From NCBI GenBank assembly GCA_051648405.1, contig JBOFFC010000103.1, positions 1-30,467 of the forward strand: a stretch of 30,467 nucleotides of DNA, given 5' to 3'. The notes below the pieces were generated by a model. The model did no database searches. It had not been told where the DNA came from and worked only from the letters and a program-made list of their open reading frames with translations. The DNA comes from JBOFFC01 sp051648405 (GTDB lineage: Bacteria; Planctomycetota; Planctomycetia; Pirellulales; Lacipirellulaceae). Shown here in pieces: positions 24,024-30,467 of this stretch (the stretch's first letter is position 1; every line of letters starts with the position of its first letter). A program made the translations under genes and the position numbers.

Positions 24024-27000
24024 TCAACGAAGGCCGCGGACCGCCGGCGTGAACCTTGGCCGCAGGTTCGTCGCGGGGGCGAGCGTCGCCAAGGCTTCGT
24101 CGATGGCTGCGGTGTGGGCGCCTTGGCGGGCGGGCTCGGCTCGGGATTCGGCGTTGGCCGAACGGACGAGTAGCAATTCGTCGCGACGGGTCGGTACGAA
24201 TGCCTGGCGCCGAGCGATCGGCTTGGCTGCTGAGCTCGCTGTCGGCGGCGCCGGCGCGTACACATACGGCATGACCGGGTCGGCGAGCGCTTCGTCGATC
24301 GCCTGAGCGGTTACGTTGCTCGGCGCCATCGCCCCCAGGTTGTCGCGCCACACGGTGTAGTCGGCCGCGTTGACGACGCCGTCGGCGTTGGCGTCGGCGC
24401 GGAGCTTCGTCCCCGAGCCGTAGTCCGCCGCCCAGACGGCGTAGTCGAGCTGGTTGACGACGCCGTTGCGGTCGAAGTCGCCGGGGATTGCGGGGGGGTC
24501 GATGAGGACAAGCGAGAAGAGTTCAAGACTCACGTTGAGCGTGGCCCCGGAGACGAACAGCAGGTCGTGGATCTGCAACATCGTCGACGGCGAGAGCAAA
24601 GGAGCGTCATTTGCCAAGCGGACCATGACAGTGCCGGCAGTGGTTCCGTCGCTCTTCCAAAGCGCCGGGCCTTGTACGCCGTCGTTGGCGGAGAAATAGA
24701 GCGTCCCTGCCACGTTCGTGAGACCTCGGGGAAGGAGAGCGGAGCTGACCGGACCGGCCCCAGGTAGGATGTCCTTGACACGGACGGTCCCCGAGTCGGT
24801 TCCGTCGCTCTTCCATAGCTCGTAGCCGCTGACACCGTCGTTCGCGCGGAAGTACACCGTGCCCGCCACGTTCGTCAACGAGCTGGGTGAGGCGCCCGCC
24901 GTGCCGGTGCGAACGTCCTTGACGCGGACAGTGCCGATCTCGGTTCCGTCGCTCTTCCACAGCTCAAAGCCGGTGGTGCCGTCGTTGGCGGCGAAGTAGA
25001 GACGCCCGCCGATGTTCGCCAGGTTGTCGGGAGCAGAGTCTCGGAAGCCCGTGCGGATGTCCTTGACGCGGACGGTCCCCGCGCCGGTTCCATCGGTCCT
25101 CCACAACTCGTTGCCTCCGTCGGTATCGCTAGCCGCAAAGTACAGTGTTCCGCCGACGTTCGTGAGACCGTCCGGGTTCGACCCGGTGACGCCGCTGTAG
25201 ATGTCCTTGACGCGGACCGTGCCAGCCTCACTACCGTCACTCGTCCACAACTCGGAGCCGCTCGCGCCATCGTTCGCGCTGAAGTAAAGAACGCCCCCGA
25301 TGTTGATGAGCGAATCGGGATTGGCGCCGTTGGCGCCGACGCGGATGTCCTTGACGCGAACGGTCCCGGCTTCGGTCCCGTCGCTCTTCCAGAGCTCCAG
25401 GCCAGTAGCGCCGTCATCGGCGGCGAAGAAGAGCACACCGCTGACGTTGACGCGGCTGCTGATCCCTGATCCCTCGGAACCTGGGGCGATGTCTTTCACT
25501 CGCACCGTGCCGGCTTCGGTCCCGTCGCTCTTCCAAAGCTCCCTGCCGCTCACGCCGTCGTTGGCATCGAAGTAAACCGTGCCCAACACGTTGGTGACGA
25601 GTCCTGCGAAGCCACCGATTGACCCGGGCTGTATGTCCTTGACGCGGATGGTCCCTTTGGGTGTCCCGTCGCTTTTCCAGAGCTCCAGGCCACTGACCCC
25701 GTCGTCGGCGGAAAAGTACAGGGTCCCACCGGCGTTCACCAAGAATCGGGGGTCGCCATGGCTGGTCCCGACGAGGATGTCTTTGACTTGCACCGTACCT
25801 GCATCAGTCCCACTACTCTTCCAAAGCTCGACGCCCGTAATGCCGTCGTTGGCGGCAAAGAAGAGCGTCCCCCCCACGTTCGCCAGCGCGGCTGGGACTG
25901 CGCTTCTAATGCCCGCGTAAACGTCCTTGATGCGTGCGGTCCCAGCATCAGTCCCGTCACTCTTCCAGAGCTCGATGCCGCTGATGCCGTCGTTGGCGGC
26001 GAAGAAGAGCGTCCCCCCGGCGTTCGTGAGTAGGCTGGGCGTGGCGCTAACGGCGCCCGCGTTGACGTCCTTAACGCGTACCGTGCCGGCGTCGGTCCCG
26101 TCGCTCTTCCAGAGCTCTTCGCCGCTCGTGCCGTCGTTGGCGGCGAAGTAAAGCGTTCCCCCAACGACCGTGAGGGAACGCGGGGTAGCGGCCCCGGACC
26201 CTGCGCGGATGTCTTTAACACGGACCGTGCCGGCGTCGGTGCCGTCGCTTTTCCAGAGTTCCGCGCCGCCCGTGAGGTCGCTTGCGGCGAAGTAGAGCGT
26301 CCCCGCCAGGTTAACCAGGCTACTCGGGGCGCCGCTGCTGTTGCTGGGTGAGATGTTTTTGACCAGCAGTGTGCCGGCGTCGGTGCCGTCGCTCTTCCAC
26401 AGCTCGACGCCACTCGTGTTTTCGTTGGCGGCGAAGTAGAGAACTCCGCCGAGGTTCGTGAGGTTGGCGGGAGCGGCGTCGAGGACGCCGGCGCGGATGT
26501 CCTTGACACGAACGGTACCGGCGTCGGTGCCATCGCTCTTCCAGAGCTCGACGCCGCTCGCGCCGTCGTTGGCGGCGAAGTAGACGTTCCCTCCCATGTT
26601 CGTGAGGTTTGCGGGGGAGGCGTCCGCGACGCCGGCGCGGATGTCCTTGACACGGACGGTGCCCGCGTTGGTTCCGTCGCTCTTCCACAGCTCGACGCCA
26701 CTGACGCCGTCGCTTGCGGCGAAGTAGAGCGTCCCGCCGACGTTCGCCAGCGAGCGTGGACTGGCGTCGGCGCCGCCCGGCGCAATGTCCTTGACGCGCA
26801 CGGTCCCCGCTTCGGTGCCGTCGCTCTTCCAGAGCTCGAAACCGCTCACGCCGTCGTTGGCGGAGAAGTAGAGCGTTCCCCCAACGTTCGTAAGGTAACG
26901 CGGAGCGACGAAGTACCCGGCGCCGGGCAGGATGTCCTTGACGCGGACGGTTCCGGCTTCGGTTCCATCGCTCTTCCAAAGCTCGATGCCAAAACCGGAC

Positions 27001-27188
27001 TCGCCGGCGACGAAGAACGCGAGCGCGCCAACCTGCACGATCTCGGTGGGCGTCCCCCCGATCGGCGCGGGGAGGGTGTTGATGTCCTTCACCAACTGCG
27101 GGCTCCCCGCCAGCAGGCGGCGGTCTTCGAGGCGTTCGACGCCGAGTGTGCGGCGGGCTAGGCGATCGGTCTTGCGTCGGCGGGGCAT
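24024..27188 (-). CDS. ELWxxDGT repeat protein with dockerin-like tail
   Basis: A 1054-residue extracellular protein. The N-terminus MPRRRKTDRLARRTLGVERLEDRRLLAG carries the LEDRRLLA motif common on planctomycete surface or secreted proteins. Residues 68-856 hold 17 units of the ELWxSDGT repeat, mostly 48 residues, each with GTVRVKDI and TLYFAANDG; these are thought to form a beta-propeller-like structure. Unit 16 is 52 residues and unit 17 is truncated. Residues about 902-953 are a dockerin-like pair (DFDRNGVVNQLDY and DANADGVVNAADY), two calcium-binding loops. The end is a 100-residue tail. No known enzyme motif is seen; a surface or adhesion role is inferred. The stop is close to the intergenic repeat B. 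Confidence 0.93.
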   Translation of the reverse strand: MPRRRKTDRLARRTLGVERLEDRRLLAGSPQLVKDINTLPAPIGGTPTEIVQVGALAFFVAGESGFGIELWKSDGTEAGTVRVKDILPGAGYFVAPRYLTNVGGTLYFSANDGVSGFELWKSDGTEAGTVRVKDIAPGGADASPRSLANVGGTLYFAASDGVSGVELWKSDGTNAGTVRVKDIRAGVADASPANLTNMGGNVYFAANDGASGVELWKSDGTDAGTVRVKDIRAGVLDAAPANLTNLGGVLYFAANENTSGVELWKSDGTDAGTLLVKNISPSNSSGAPSSLVNLAGTLYFAASDLTGGAELWKSDGTDAGTVRVKDIRAGSGAATPRSLTVVGGTLYFAANDGTSGEELWKSDGTDAGTVRVKDVNAGAVSATPSLLTNAGGTLFFAANDGISGIELWKSDGTDAGTARIKDVYAGIRSAVPAALANVGGTLFFAANDGITGVELWKSSGTDAGTVQVKDILVGTSHGDPRFLVNAGGTLYFSADDGVSGLELWKSDGTPKGTIRVKDIQPGSIGGFAGLVTNVLGTVYFDANDGVSGRELWKSDGTEAGTVRVKDIAPGSEGSGISSRVNVSGVLFFAADDGATGLELWKSDGTEAGTVRVKDIRVGANGANPDSLINIGGVLYFSANDGASGSELWTSDGSEAGTVRVKDIYSGVTGSNPDGLTNVGGTLYFAASDTDGGNELWRTDGTGAGTVRVKDIRTGFRDSAPDNLANIGGRLYFAANDGTTGFELWKSDGTEIGTVRVKDVRTGTAGASPSSLTNVAGTVYFRANDGVSGYELWKSDGTDSGTVRVKDILPGAGPVSSALLPRGLTNVAGTLYFSANDGVQGPALWKSDGTTAGTVMVRLANDAPLLSPSTMLQIHDLLFVSGATLNVSLELFSLVLIDPPAIPGDFDRNGVVNQLDYAVWAADYGSGTKLRADANADGVVNAADYTVWRDNLGAMAPSNVTAQAIDEALADPVMPYVYAPAPPTASSAAKPIARRQAFVPTRRDELLLVRSANAESRAEPARQGAHTAAIDEALATLAPATNLRPRFTPAVRGLR
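24621..26987 (-). repeat. in-gene tandem repeat, 144-bp units
   Basis: The 17 ELWxxDGT units are encoded by direct repeats of mostly 144 bp (48 codons) in the same frame. For example, the gctcttcc stretch recurs 144 bp apart. Units near the 5' end of the gene are more alike than those near the 3' end. They are protein-coding repeats and not a CRISPR array. Confidence 0.9.
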
Positions 27189-27327
27189 GGCGGCACGGTG
27201 GGATGTGCGAGGAGGCCGGTACCGGGAACGCCCGACATGATACCGACGGTTCGGCGGCCGGGCGCTAGTCGGAATCCCCCCGAGCGCTGGTTTTTTGCCT
27301 CAGAGCGGAGCTCGCCAACGCCCGCAT

Positions 27328-27422
27328 AGGCGAGCCGGCGGCGTTAGCCATCGGAGTGATCGCGCCGGGGCGGACTCAACCCGTGCGCAACGACTCCGAC
27401 GACTAACGTCGCCGGCTCGCCT
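27328..27422. repeat. near-perfect 30-bp-arm inverted repeat in divergent promoter region
   Basis: The left arm (27328-27357) starts aggcgagccggcggcgttag and the right arm (27393-27422) ends gtcgccggctcgcct; 27 of 30 positions are complementary, and the 3 differences are all transitions, which would form G-U pairs on one strand. The loop is 35 nt. It resembles GAGCCGGCG-type dispersed palindromes known in planctomycetes. It lies between divergent genes rather than after one, so a pure terminator role is unlikely. Confidence 0.75.
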
Positions 27423-27521
27423 TGTTGGGCGCCCACCCACGGTTGACGGCGCGCCCATTTGTGCGTCTTCTCGTGGGTCGGTAGTTGGCGTCGGCGGCGT
27501 AGGACCGTTGACGGACTATTC

Positions 27522-27527
27522 GAGGAG
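27522..27527 (+). promoter_or_regulatory. Shine-Dalgarno of the second ECF sigma gene
   Basis: gaggag lies 6 nt before the GTG at 27534. It decides this GTG as the start over an ATG-like upstream open frame beginning at 27459, whose first 25 residues are Arg-rich and not sigma-like. Confidence 0.6.
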
Positions 27528-27533
27528 CGCCTT

Positions 27534-28112
27534 GTGGCGAGTGAGCAGACCGATCACGAGCTGTTGCGAGCCGTCGCCTCGGGCGACTCGGCCGCGGCGC
27601 GCTCGTTGTTCGACCGCTTCGCCCCCGTACTGCTGGCGATCGGCGGGCGCGTGCTACGCCGGCCCGACGACGCGGAGCAGGTCGTCAACGACGTGTTCTT
27701 CGAGCTGTTCCGGCGGCCCGAGTCGTACGCGGCCGACCGGGGGCCGCTCGGCGCCTACCTGGCGATGCTGACGCGGAGCCGCTCGATCGACGCGCTGCGC
27801 CGTCGCTCGTCGGGGGTTAGCGCGGGTTCGCAATCGCTCTCCGACGCGTCGAAGGAGGTCCCCTCGTCCGCGACGGGCCCCTCGGAGCTCGCCGAGGCGA
27901 GCGAGCTCCGCGCCACGGTGGGCCGGGCCCTGGCCGAGCTTTCGCCGGACGAGCGCCAGGCGATCGACCTGGCGTTCTACAGCGGCCTGTCGCACACGGA
28001 AATCGCGGCACAAACCAACCTTCCCCTGGGGACCGTCAAGGGCCGATTGCGGCGAGCACTCATCCGTTTGCGCGATGTGCTCCGTACTCTTCACGGGGGG
28101 GCGGAACAATGA
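27534..28112 (+). CDS. ECF-type RNA polymerase sigma factor
   Basis: A 192-residue ECF sigma factor. Region 2 is about 5-80 (DHELLRAVASGDSAAARSLFDRF, then DAEQVVNDVFFELFRRP and LTRSRSIDALRRR); region 4 is about 130-185 with the helix-turn-helix SHTEIAAQTNLPLGTVKGRLRRALIRLR. The GTG start with gaggag 6 nt upstream is preferred. The stop overlaps the RskA-type anti-sigma gene by ATGA. It likely drives transcription of this operon and possibly of neighbouring exported proteins, being held inactive by the anti-sigma factor. Confidence 0.92.
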   Translation: MASEQTDHELLRAVASGDSAAARSLFDRFAPVLLAIGGRVLRRPDDAEQVVNDVFFELFRRPESYAADRGPLGAYLAMLTRSRSIDALRRRSSGVSAGSQSLSDASKEVPSSATGPSELAEASELRATVGRALAELSPDERQAIDLAFYSGLSHTEIAAQTNLPLGTVKGRLRRALIRLRDVLRTLHGGAEQ

Positions 28113-28978
28113 TGCCAAACGAACGACAGGACCTGATGCTGCTGTACGTGCTCGACGCCGTCGATCAAGGGGAGCGCGCGCAGGTCGAGCGGTGGCTCGC
28201 CTCGGGCGACCCGGCCGCCGCCGCGGCGCTGGCCGAGGCGCGAGCCGCGGTGGCGCACCTGCCGTTGGCGCTCCCGCCGGTCGCGCCGAGCGAGGGGATG
28301 TGGCGACGCCTCGACGAGCGGCTTAAGAACGACCGCGCCGCGGGGCGTGACCCGATCCGGAGGGAAGCGGGCGTCGAGCCTCGGCAGTCGGCCGCGCCGC
28401 GTCAGCAAGGGGGACTCGGCAAATCGCTTGCGATGGCGGCGATGGTCGCGGCGATCGCCGCCGGCGCGACGTGGCTCGCGACGCGCGAAGAGGCCACGAC
28501 GCGCCTGGCCCAGATCGAGGAGCTGCAAGCCAAGGTCTCCGAGCAGGACCGCCGCTTGCAGTCGCAGCAGAAAGAGATCGGGGGGATGATCGTCCGCGTC
28601 GAGCGCGCCGACCGAACCCTGCGACTGGTGGGCGCCCCCGGCCTGCAAACGGTCGAGGTATCCGGCACCAAGGACATGCCCGCCGCGGTCGGCCGGCTGC
28701 TGTGGGACGCCGACGGGCGCTCGCTGTCGTTCACCGCCGCGAAGCTCGCGGCCCCCGGCGAAGGGAAGACGTACGAGCTGTGGTTCGTCCGCGACCCGGG
28801 GGGACCGTTGTCGCTGGGGACGTTCCCGCTCGACGCCGACGGCCGCGCGACCGTGTCGGTGGCGGTCCCCGAGGGGGTCAGCGACATCGCGGCGATCGCC
28901 GTCAGCATCGAGCCGGCCGGCGGCGCCGGCGGCCCCGCGCCGACCGGGCCGATCGTGATGCTAGGCCCGATGCGCTAG
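28109..28978 (+). CDS. anti-sigma factor, RskA type
   Basis: A 289-residue membrane anti-sigma factor. The cytoplasmic N-terminal part (1-100) starts with MPNERQDLMLLYVLDAVDQGERAQVERWL, a typical zinc-less anti-sigma domain. A transmembrane helix lies at about 105-124 (LAMAAMVAAIAAGATWLAT) and a short coiled coil at 130-160. The periplasmic C-terminal half (about 175-289) has the RskA-type pattern TYELWFVRDPGGPLSLGTF and ending GPAPTGPIVMLG. It should bind the sigma factor encoded just before it and release it after a signal, often by regulated proteolysis. The start ATG overlaps the sigma stop. The stop codon (28976-28978) lies in a small tandem repeat. Confidence 0.93.
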   Translation: MMPNERQDLMLLYVLDAVDQGERAQVERWLASGDPAAAAALAEARAAVAHLPLALPPVAPSEGMWRRLDERLKNDRAAGRDPIRREAGVEPRQSAAPRQQGGLGKSLAMAAMVAAIAAGATWLATREEATTRLAQIEELQAKVSEQDRRLQSQQKEIGGMIVRVERADRTLRLVGAPGLQTVEVSGTKDMPAAVGRLLWDADGRSLSFTAAKLAAPGEGKTYELWFVRDPGGPLSLGTFPLDADGRATVSVAVPEGVSDIAAIAVSIEPAGGAGGPAPTGPIVMLGPMR

Positions 28979-28997
28979 GCCCCATGCGCTAGGCCCG
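28958..28997 (+). repeat. 12-14 bp tandem microrepeat over the anti-sigma stop codon
   Basis: Three copies of atg(cg)ctaggccc follow one another: atgctaggcccg (28958-28969), atgcgctaggcccc (28970-28983) and atgcgctaggcccg (28984-28997). The second copy contains the TAG stop at 28976-28978. Copy-number change would alter the C-terminus by a few residues. Confidence 0.7.
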
Positions 28998-29176
28998 GCG
29001 CGATAGCCGGAGCCGCTGCGGCCCGGTTCGGTCGGACCGATTTCCCGAGTTCTTTGCGCGACTCGCGCATCCGGTTTGGGGCCCGGGCCCGTACTGGCTT
29101 GCGACGAGCTCGCCGGCACTCGGCCGCGCGCGCTTCCGTCGCAGCGCTTCCCCCCAAAGCCCCGGAGAGCTAACCC

Positions 29177-30040
29177 ATGCGCCTCGCTTCCCTCCTCGGC
29201 GCCGCCCTGTGTGCGGCCTGTTCAACGTCGGCCCTCGCCGCCGAGTCCCTTGTCGCGCTCACCCCCACGAATCAACTGCTGCTGTTCGGTTCGACGACCC
29301 CGGGGACGACAACGTCCGTCACGCTGACCGGCCTCGGCGCCGGGGAGACCATGCTGGGGATCGACCAGCGCCCGCTCGACGGCGTGCTCTACGGCATCAG
29401 CAGCGCGAGCACGGTCTACTCGATTGACGTGGCGACCGGTCAGGTCACGGCCCGCGGCGCGGCGTTCGCCCCGCCGATCGAGTCGCCCCTGTTCGGCATC
29501 GACTTCAACCCGACCGTCGATCGCATCCGCTTCGTCGATGCGCTCTCCAACAACCGTCGCTTTGTCCCGGCGACCGGGGCTACCGCCGTGAACGACGCCG
29601 ACCTGACTTACGCCGCCGGCGGTGCCCCGCGGGCAGTGGGGGTCGCCTACACGAACAGCCAACTCGGCGGTGTCGCTGCGGGGACCGTGCGCGAGCTGGC
29701 GATCGACTCGGCGACCGACTCGCTGATCGAGATCGGCACGATGGCCGGTGGCAACGCAAGCTTCAACGCCGGGGTCTCGACCGTCATCGGCCAACTGATG
29801 TTCGACACGACCGACGCCGTGGGCTTCGACATCTCGGGCGCCACGGGGGTGTACTACGCGTCGCTGACGAGCCCCACGGGAGGCTCGGCCCTCTACATGC
29901 TGAACCCGGCGAACGGGAACGCCTCGTTCGTCGGCGCGTTCTCGACCGGCGTGAAGGACATCGCGGTCCTTGTCCCCGAGCCGACGTCGCTCGGGCTTCT
30001 ATTCGCGGGCATCGCGTCGCTCACGCGGCGGCGCCGCTAA
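29177..30040 (+). CDS. DUF4394 domain protein with PEP-CTERM anchor
   Basis: A 287-residue exported protein. A signal peptide occupies about 1-22 (ASLLGAALCAACSTSALAA), the body fits DUF4394 (LVALTPTNQLLLFGSTTPG, LLGIDxRPxDGxLYG-like TMLGIDQRPLDGVLYG, then IDFNPTVDRIRFVDALSNNRR), and the C-terminus has a PEP-CTERM sorting signal: VPEPTS, a hydrophobic stretch, and RRRR. Such proteins are processed by an exosortase and reach the surface or exopolysaccharide matrix. The ATG at 29177 has ggagag 7 nt upstream. It sits downstream of the ECF sigma/anti-sigma pair and may be controlled by it. The binding target is unknown. Confidence 0.93.
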   Translation: MRLASLLGAALCAACSTSALAAESLVALTPTNQLLLFGSTTPGTTTSVTLTGLGAGETMLGIDQRPLDGVLYGISSASTVYSIDVATGQVTARGAAFAPPIESPLFGIDFNPTVDRIRFVDALSNNRRFVPATGATAVNDADLTYAAGGAPRAVGVAYTNSQLGGVAAGTVRELAIDSATDSLIEIGTMAGGNASFNAGVSTVIGQLMFDTTDAVGFDISGATGVYYASLTSPTGGSALYMLNPANGNASFVGAFSTGVKDIAVLVPEPTSLGLLFAGIASLTRRRR

Positions 30041-30098
30041 GCGCTACGGGCCTACCGGGCTACGCGGGCCGTTTCGAGTGAGGGGCAATCGTCTTCGC

Positions 30099-30131
30099 TT
30101 CGTCGGCCCCCCCACGGGGGTGGCCGACGAA
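30099..30131. terminator. hairpin between two exported-protein genes
   Basis: ttcgtcggcc (30099-30108) pairs perfectly with ggccgacgaa (30122-30131), with C- and G-rich bases extending the stem. It lies 58 nt after the DUF4394 stop and 25 nt before the next start. There is no T-run, so it may terminate, attenuate or protect the message. Confidence 0.45.
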
Positions 30132-30156
30132 ATCACCCTAGGAACCGAGAAACACC

Positions 30157-30467
30157 ATGAACAAACTGGTCACACGAGTTGGAGTGATCGCGACGCTGTG
30201 CGTCGCGACGACGGGCGCGACCGCAGCGCCGCTGCTGCACTACGACTTCAACGAAACAGGGACGCAGGCGTTCGCGCAAGGGACGGCCGCGACCGCCGGC
30301 GCGCCGGTCCTGAACATCACGGGCAGCGGCGCCGCGCGCGGCGCGGCGGGCTCCGGGGTCAGCGGCGCGCCGTCGGACCGCGCGTTCGACAACCGCAACG
30401 GCAGCGGGATCTTCGACGGGGGCCGCGCCGCTCACGCCGGGGACTTCCAACCGATCGACGGCCTCAG
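30157..30467 (+). CDS. exported protein, N-terminal part only (window edge)
   Basis: The start of a gene cut by the right edge. It begins MNKLVTRVGVIATLCVATTGATAAPLLHYDFNE: a signal peptide with likely cleavage after TAA or near it, then YDFNETG, which resembles the first strand of LamG-like/concanavalin-like domains common in planctomycete PEP-CTERM proteins. The rest is Ala/Gly-rich (GAPSDRAFDNRNGSG). A PEP-CTERM tail is likely but lies outside the window. The upstream region is weak for a Shine-Dalgarno (gag at about 30146). Confidence 0.75.
   Translation, partial: MNKLVTRVGVIATLCVATTGATAAPLLHYDFNETGTQAFAQGTAATAGAPVLNITGSGAARGAAGSGVSGAPSDRAFDNRNGSGIFDGGRAAHAGDFQPIDGL

Larger units (their letters stand above)
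27189..27533. other. 345-bp divergent intergenic region
   Basis: It lies between the ELWxxDGT gene (minus) and the ECF sigma gene (plus), and holds the 5' regions of both. It contains a strong 30-nt-arm hairpin (27328-27422), listed separately, and a T6 tract near 27290. No coding sequence of its own is convincing. The promoters are expected here but no clear -35/-10 pair was found. Confidence 0.5.

Noticed and set aside
24621..26987. Regular direct repeats that could suggest a CRISPR array
   Set aside because: The 144-bp period encodes ELWxxDGT repeats in one frame; there are no distinct spacers.
27459..27533. Longer N-terminus for the second ECF sigma factor
   Set aside because: The extra residues are Arg-rich and not sigma-like; gaggag lies just before the GTG at 27534.
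1..30467. tRNA, rRNA, transposase, integrase or phage genes
   Set aside because: None were recognised on reading; no scan tool could be run, so short tRNA genes cannot be fully excluded.

Overview
This 30.5 kb window is high-GC DNA with no rRNA, tRNA, transposase or CRISPR array that I could find. It looks like a planctomycete, most likely Pirellulales/Lacipirellulaceae. The supporting signs are a DUF1592/DUF1552 gene pair, a LEDRRLLA-type N-terminus on a large ELWxxDGT repeat protein with a dockerin-like tail, PEP-CTERM proteins, several ECF sigma/anti-sigma pairs, weak Shine-Dalgarno sites and abundant intergenic hairpin repeats. The family assignment is an inference from gene content only.

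Region 1 (176-10006, minus strand) is a five-gene cluster. In transcription order it encodes a circularly permuted ATP-grasp protein, an alpha-E protein, a transglutaminase fused to a DUF2126 putative amidoligase domain, a second circularly permuted ATP-grasp fused to a second alpha-E domain, and a stand-alone transglutaminase. It is a doubled version of a known but biochemically uncharacterised peptide-ligase/transglutaminase gene set. The fused paralogue has lost several residues that its intact partner keeps. Two gaps of exactly 126 bp in this cluster each hold an imperfect inverted repeat built on a 7-bp period.

Region 2 (10007-10643) is a 637-bp stretch without a convincing gene but with GC-rich hairpins. 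Region 3 (10644-16112, plus strand) holds a polysaccharide flippase, a GT4-like glycosyltransferase, an FkbM-type methyltransferase and then CTP synthase (pyrG) with its own probable promoter and a good Shine-Dalgarno.

Region 4 (16310-22234, plus strand) has a DUF1587/1595/1592/1588/1585 cytochrome-like protein overlapping a DUF1552 protein by ATGA. About 140 bp later come an ECF sigma factor, a small membrane protein (probable anti-sigma) and a secreted protein of unknown function, all three joined by ATGA stop/start overlaps. Region 5 is glutathione-independent formaldehyde dehydrogenase (fdhA, 22595-23794), flanked on both sides by copies of a helically phased (10-11 bp) hairpin repeat. 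A degenerate copy lies after pyrG.

Region 6 (24024-27188, minus strand) is the ELWxxDGT protein with 17 units. A 345-bp divergent intergenic with a strong 30-bp-stem hairpin separates it from region 7 (27534-30467, plus strand): an ECF sigma factor, an RskA-type anti-sigma factor, a DUF4394 PEP-CTERM protein and the start of another exported protein cut by the window edge. Functional roles are inferred from sequence motifs read by eye; no database search was run.
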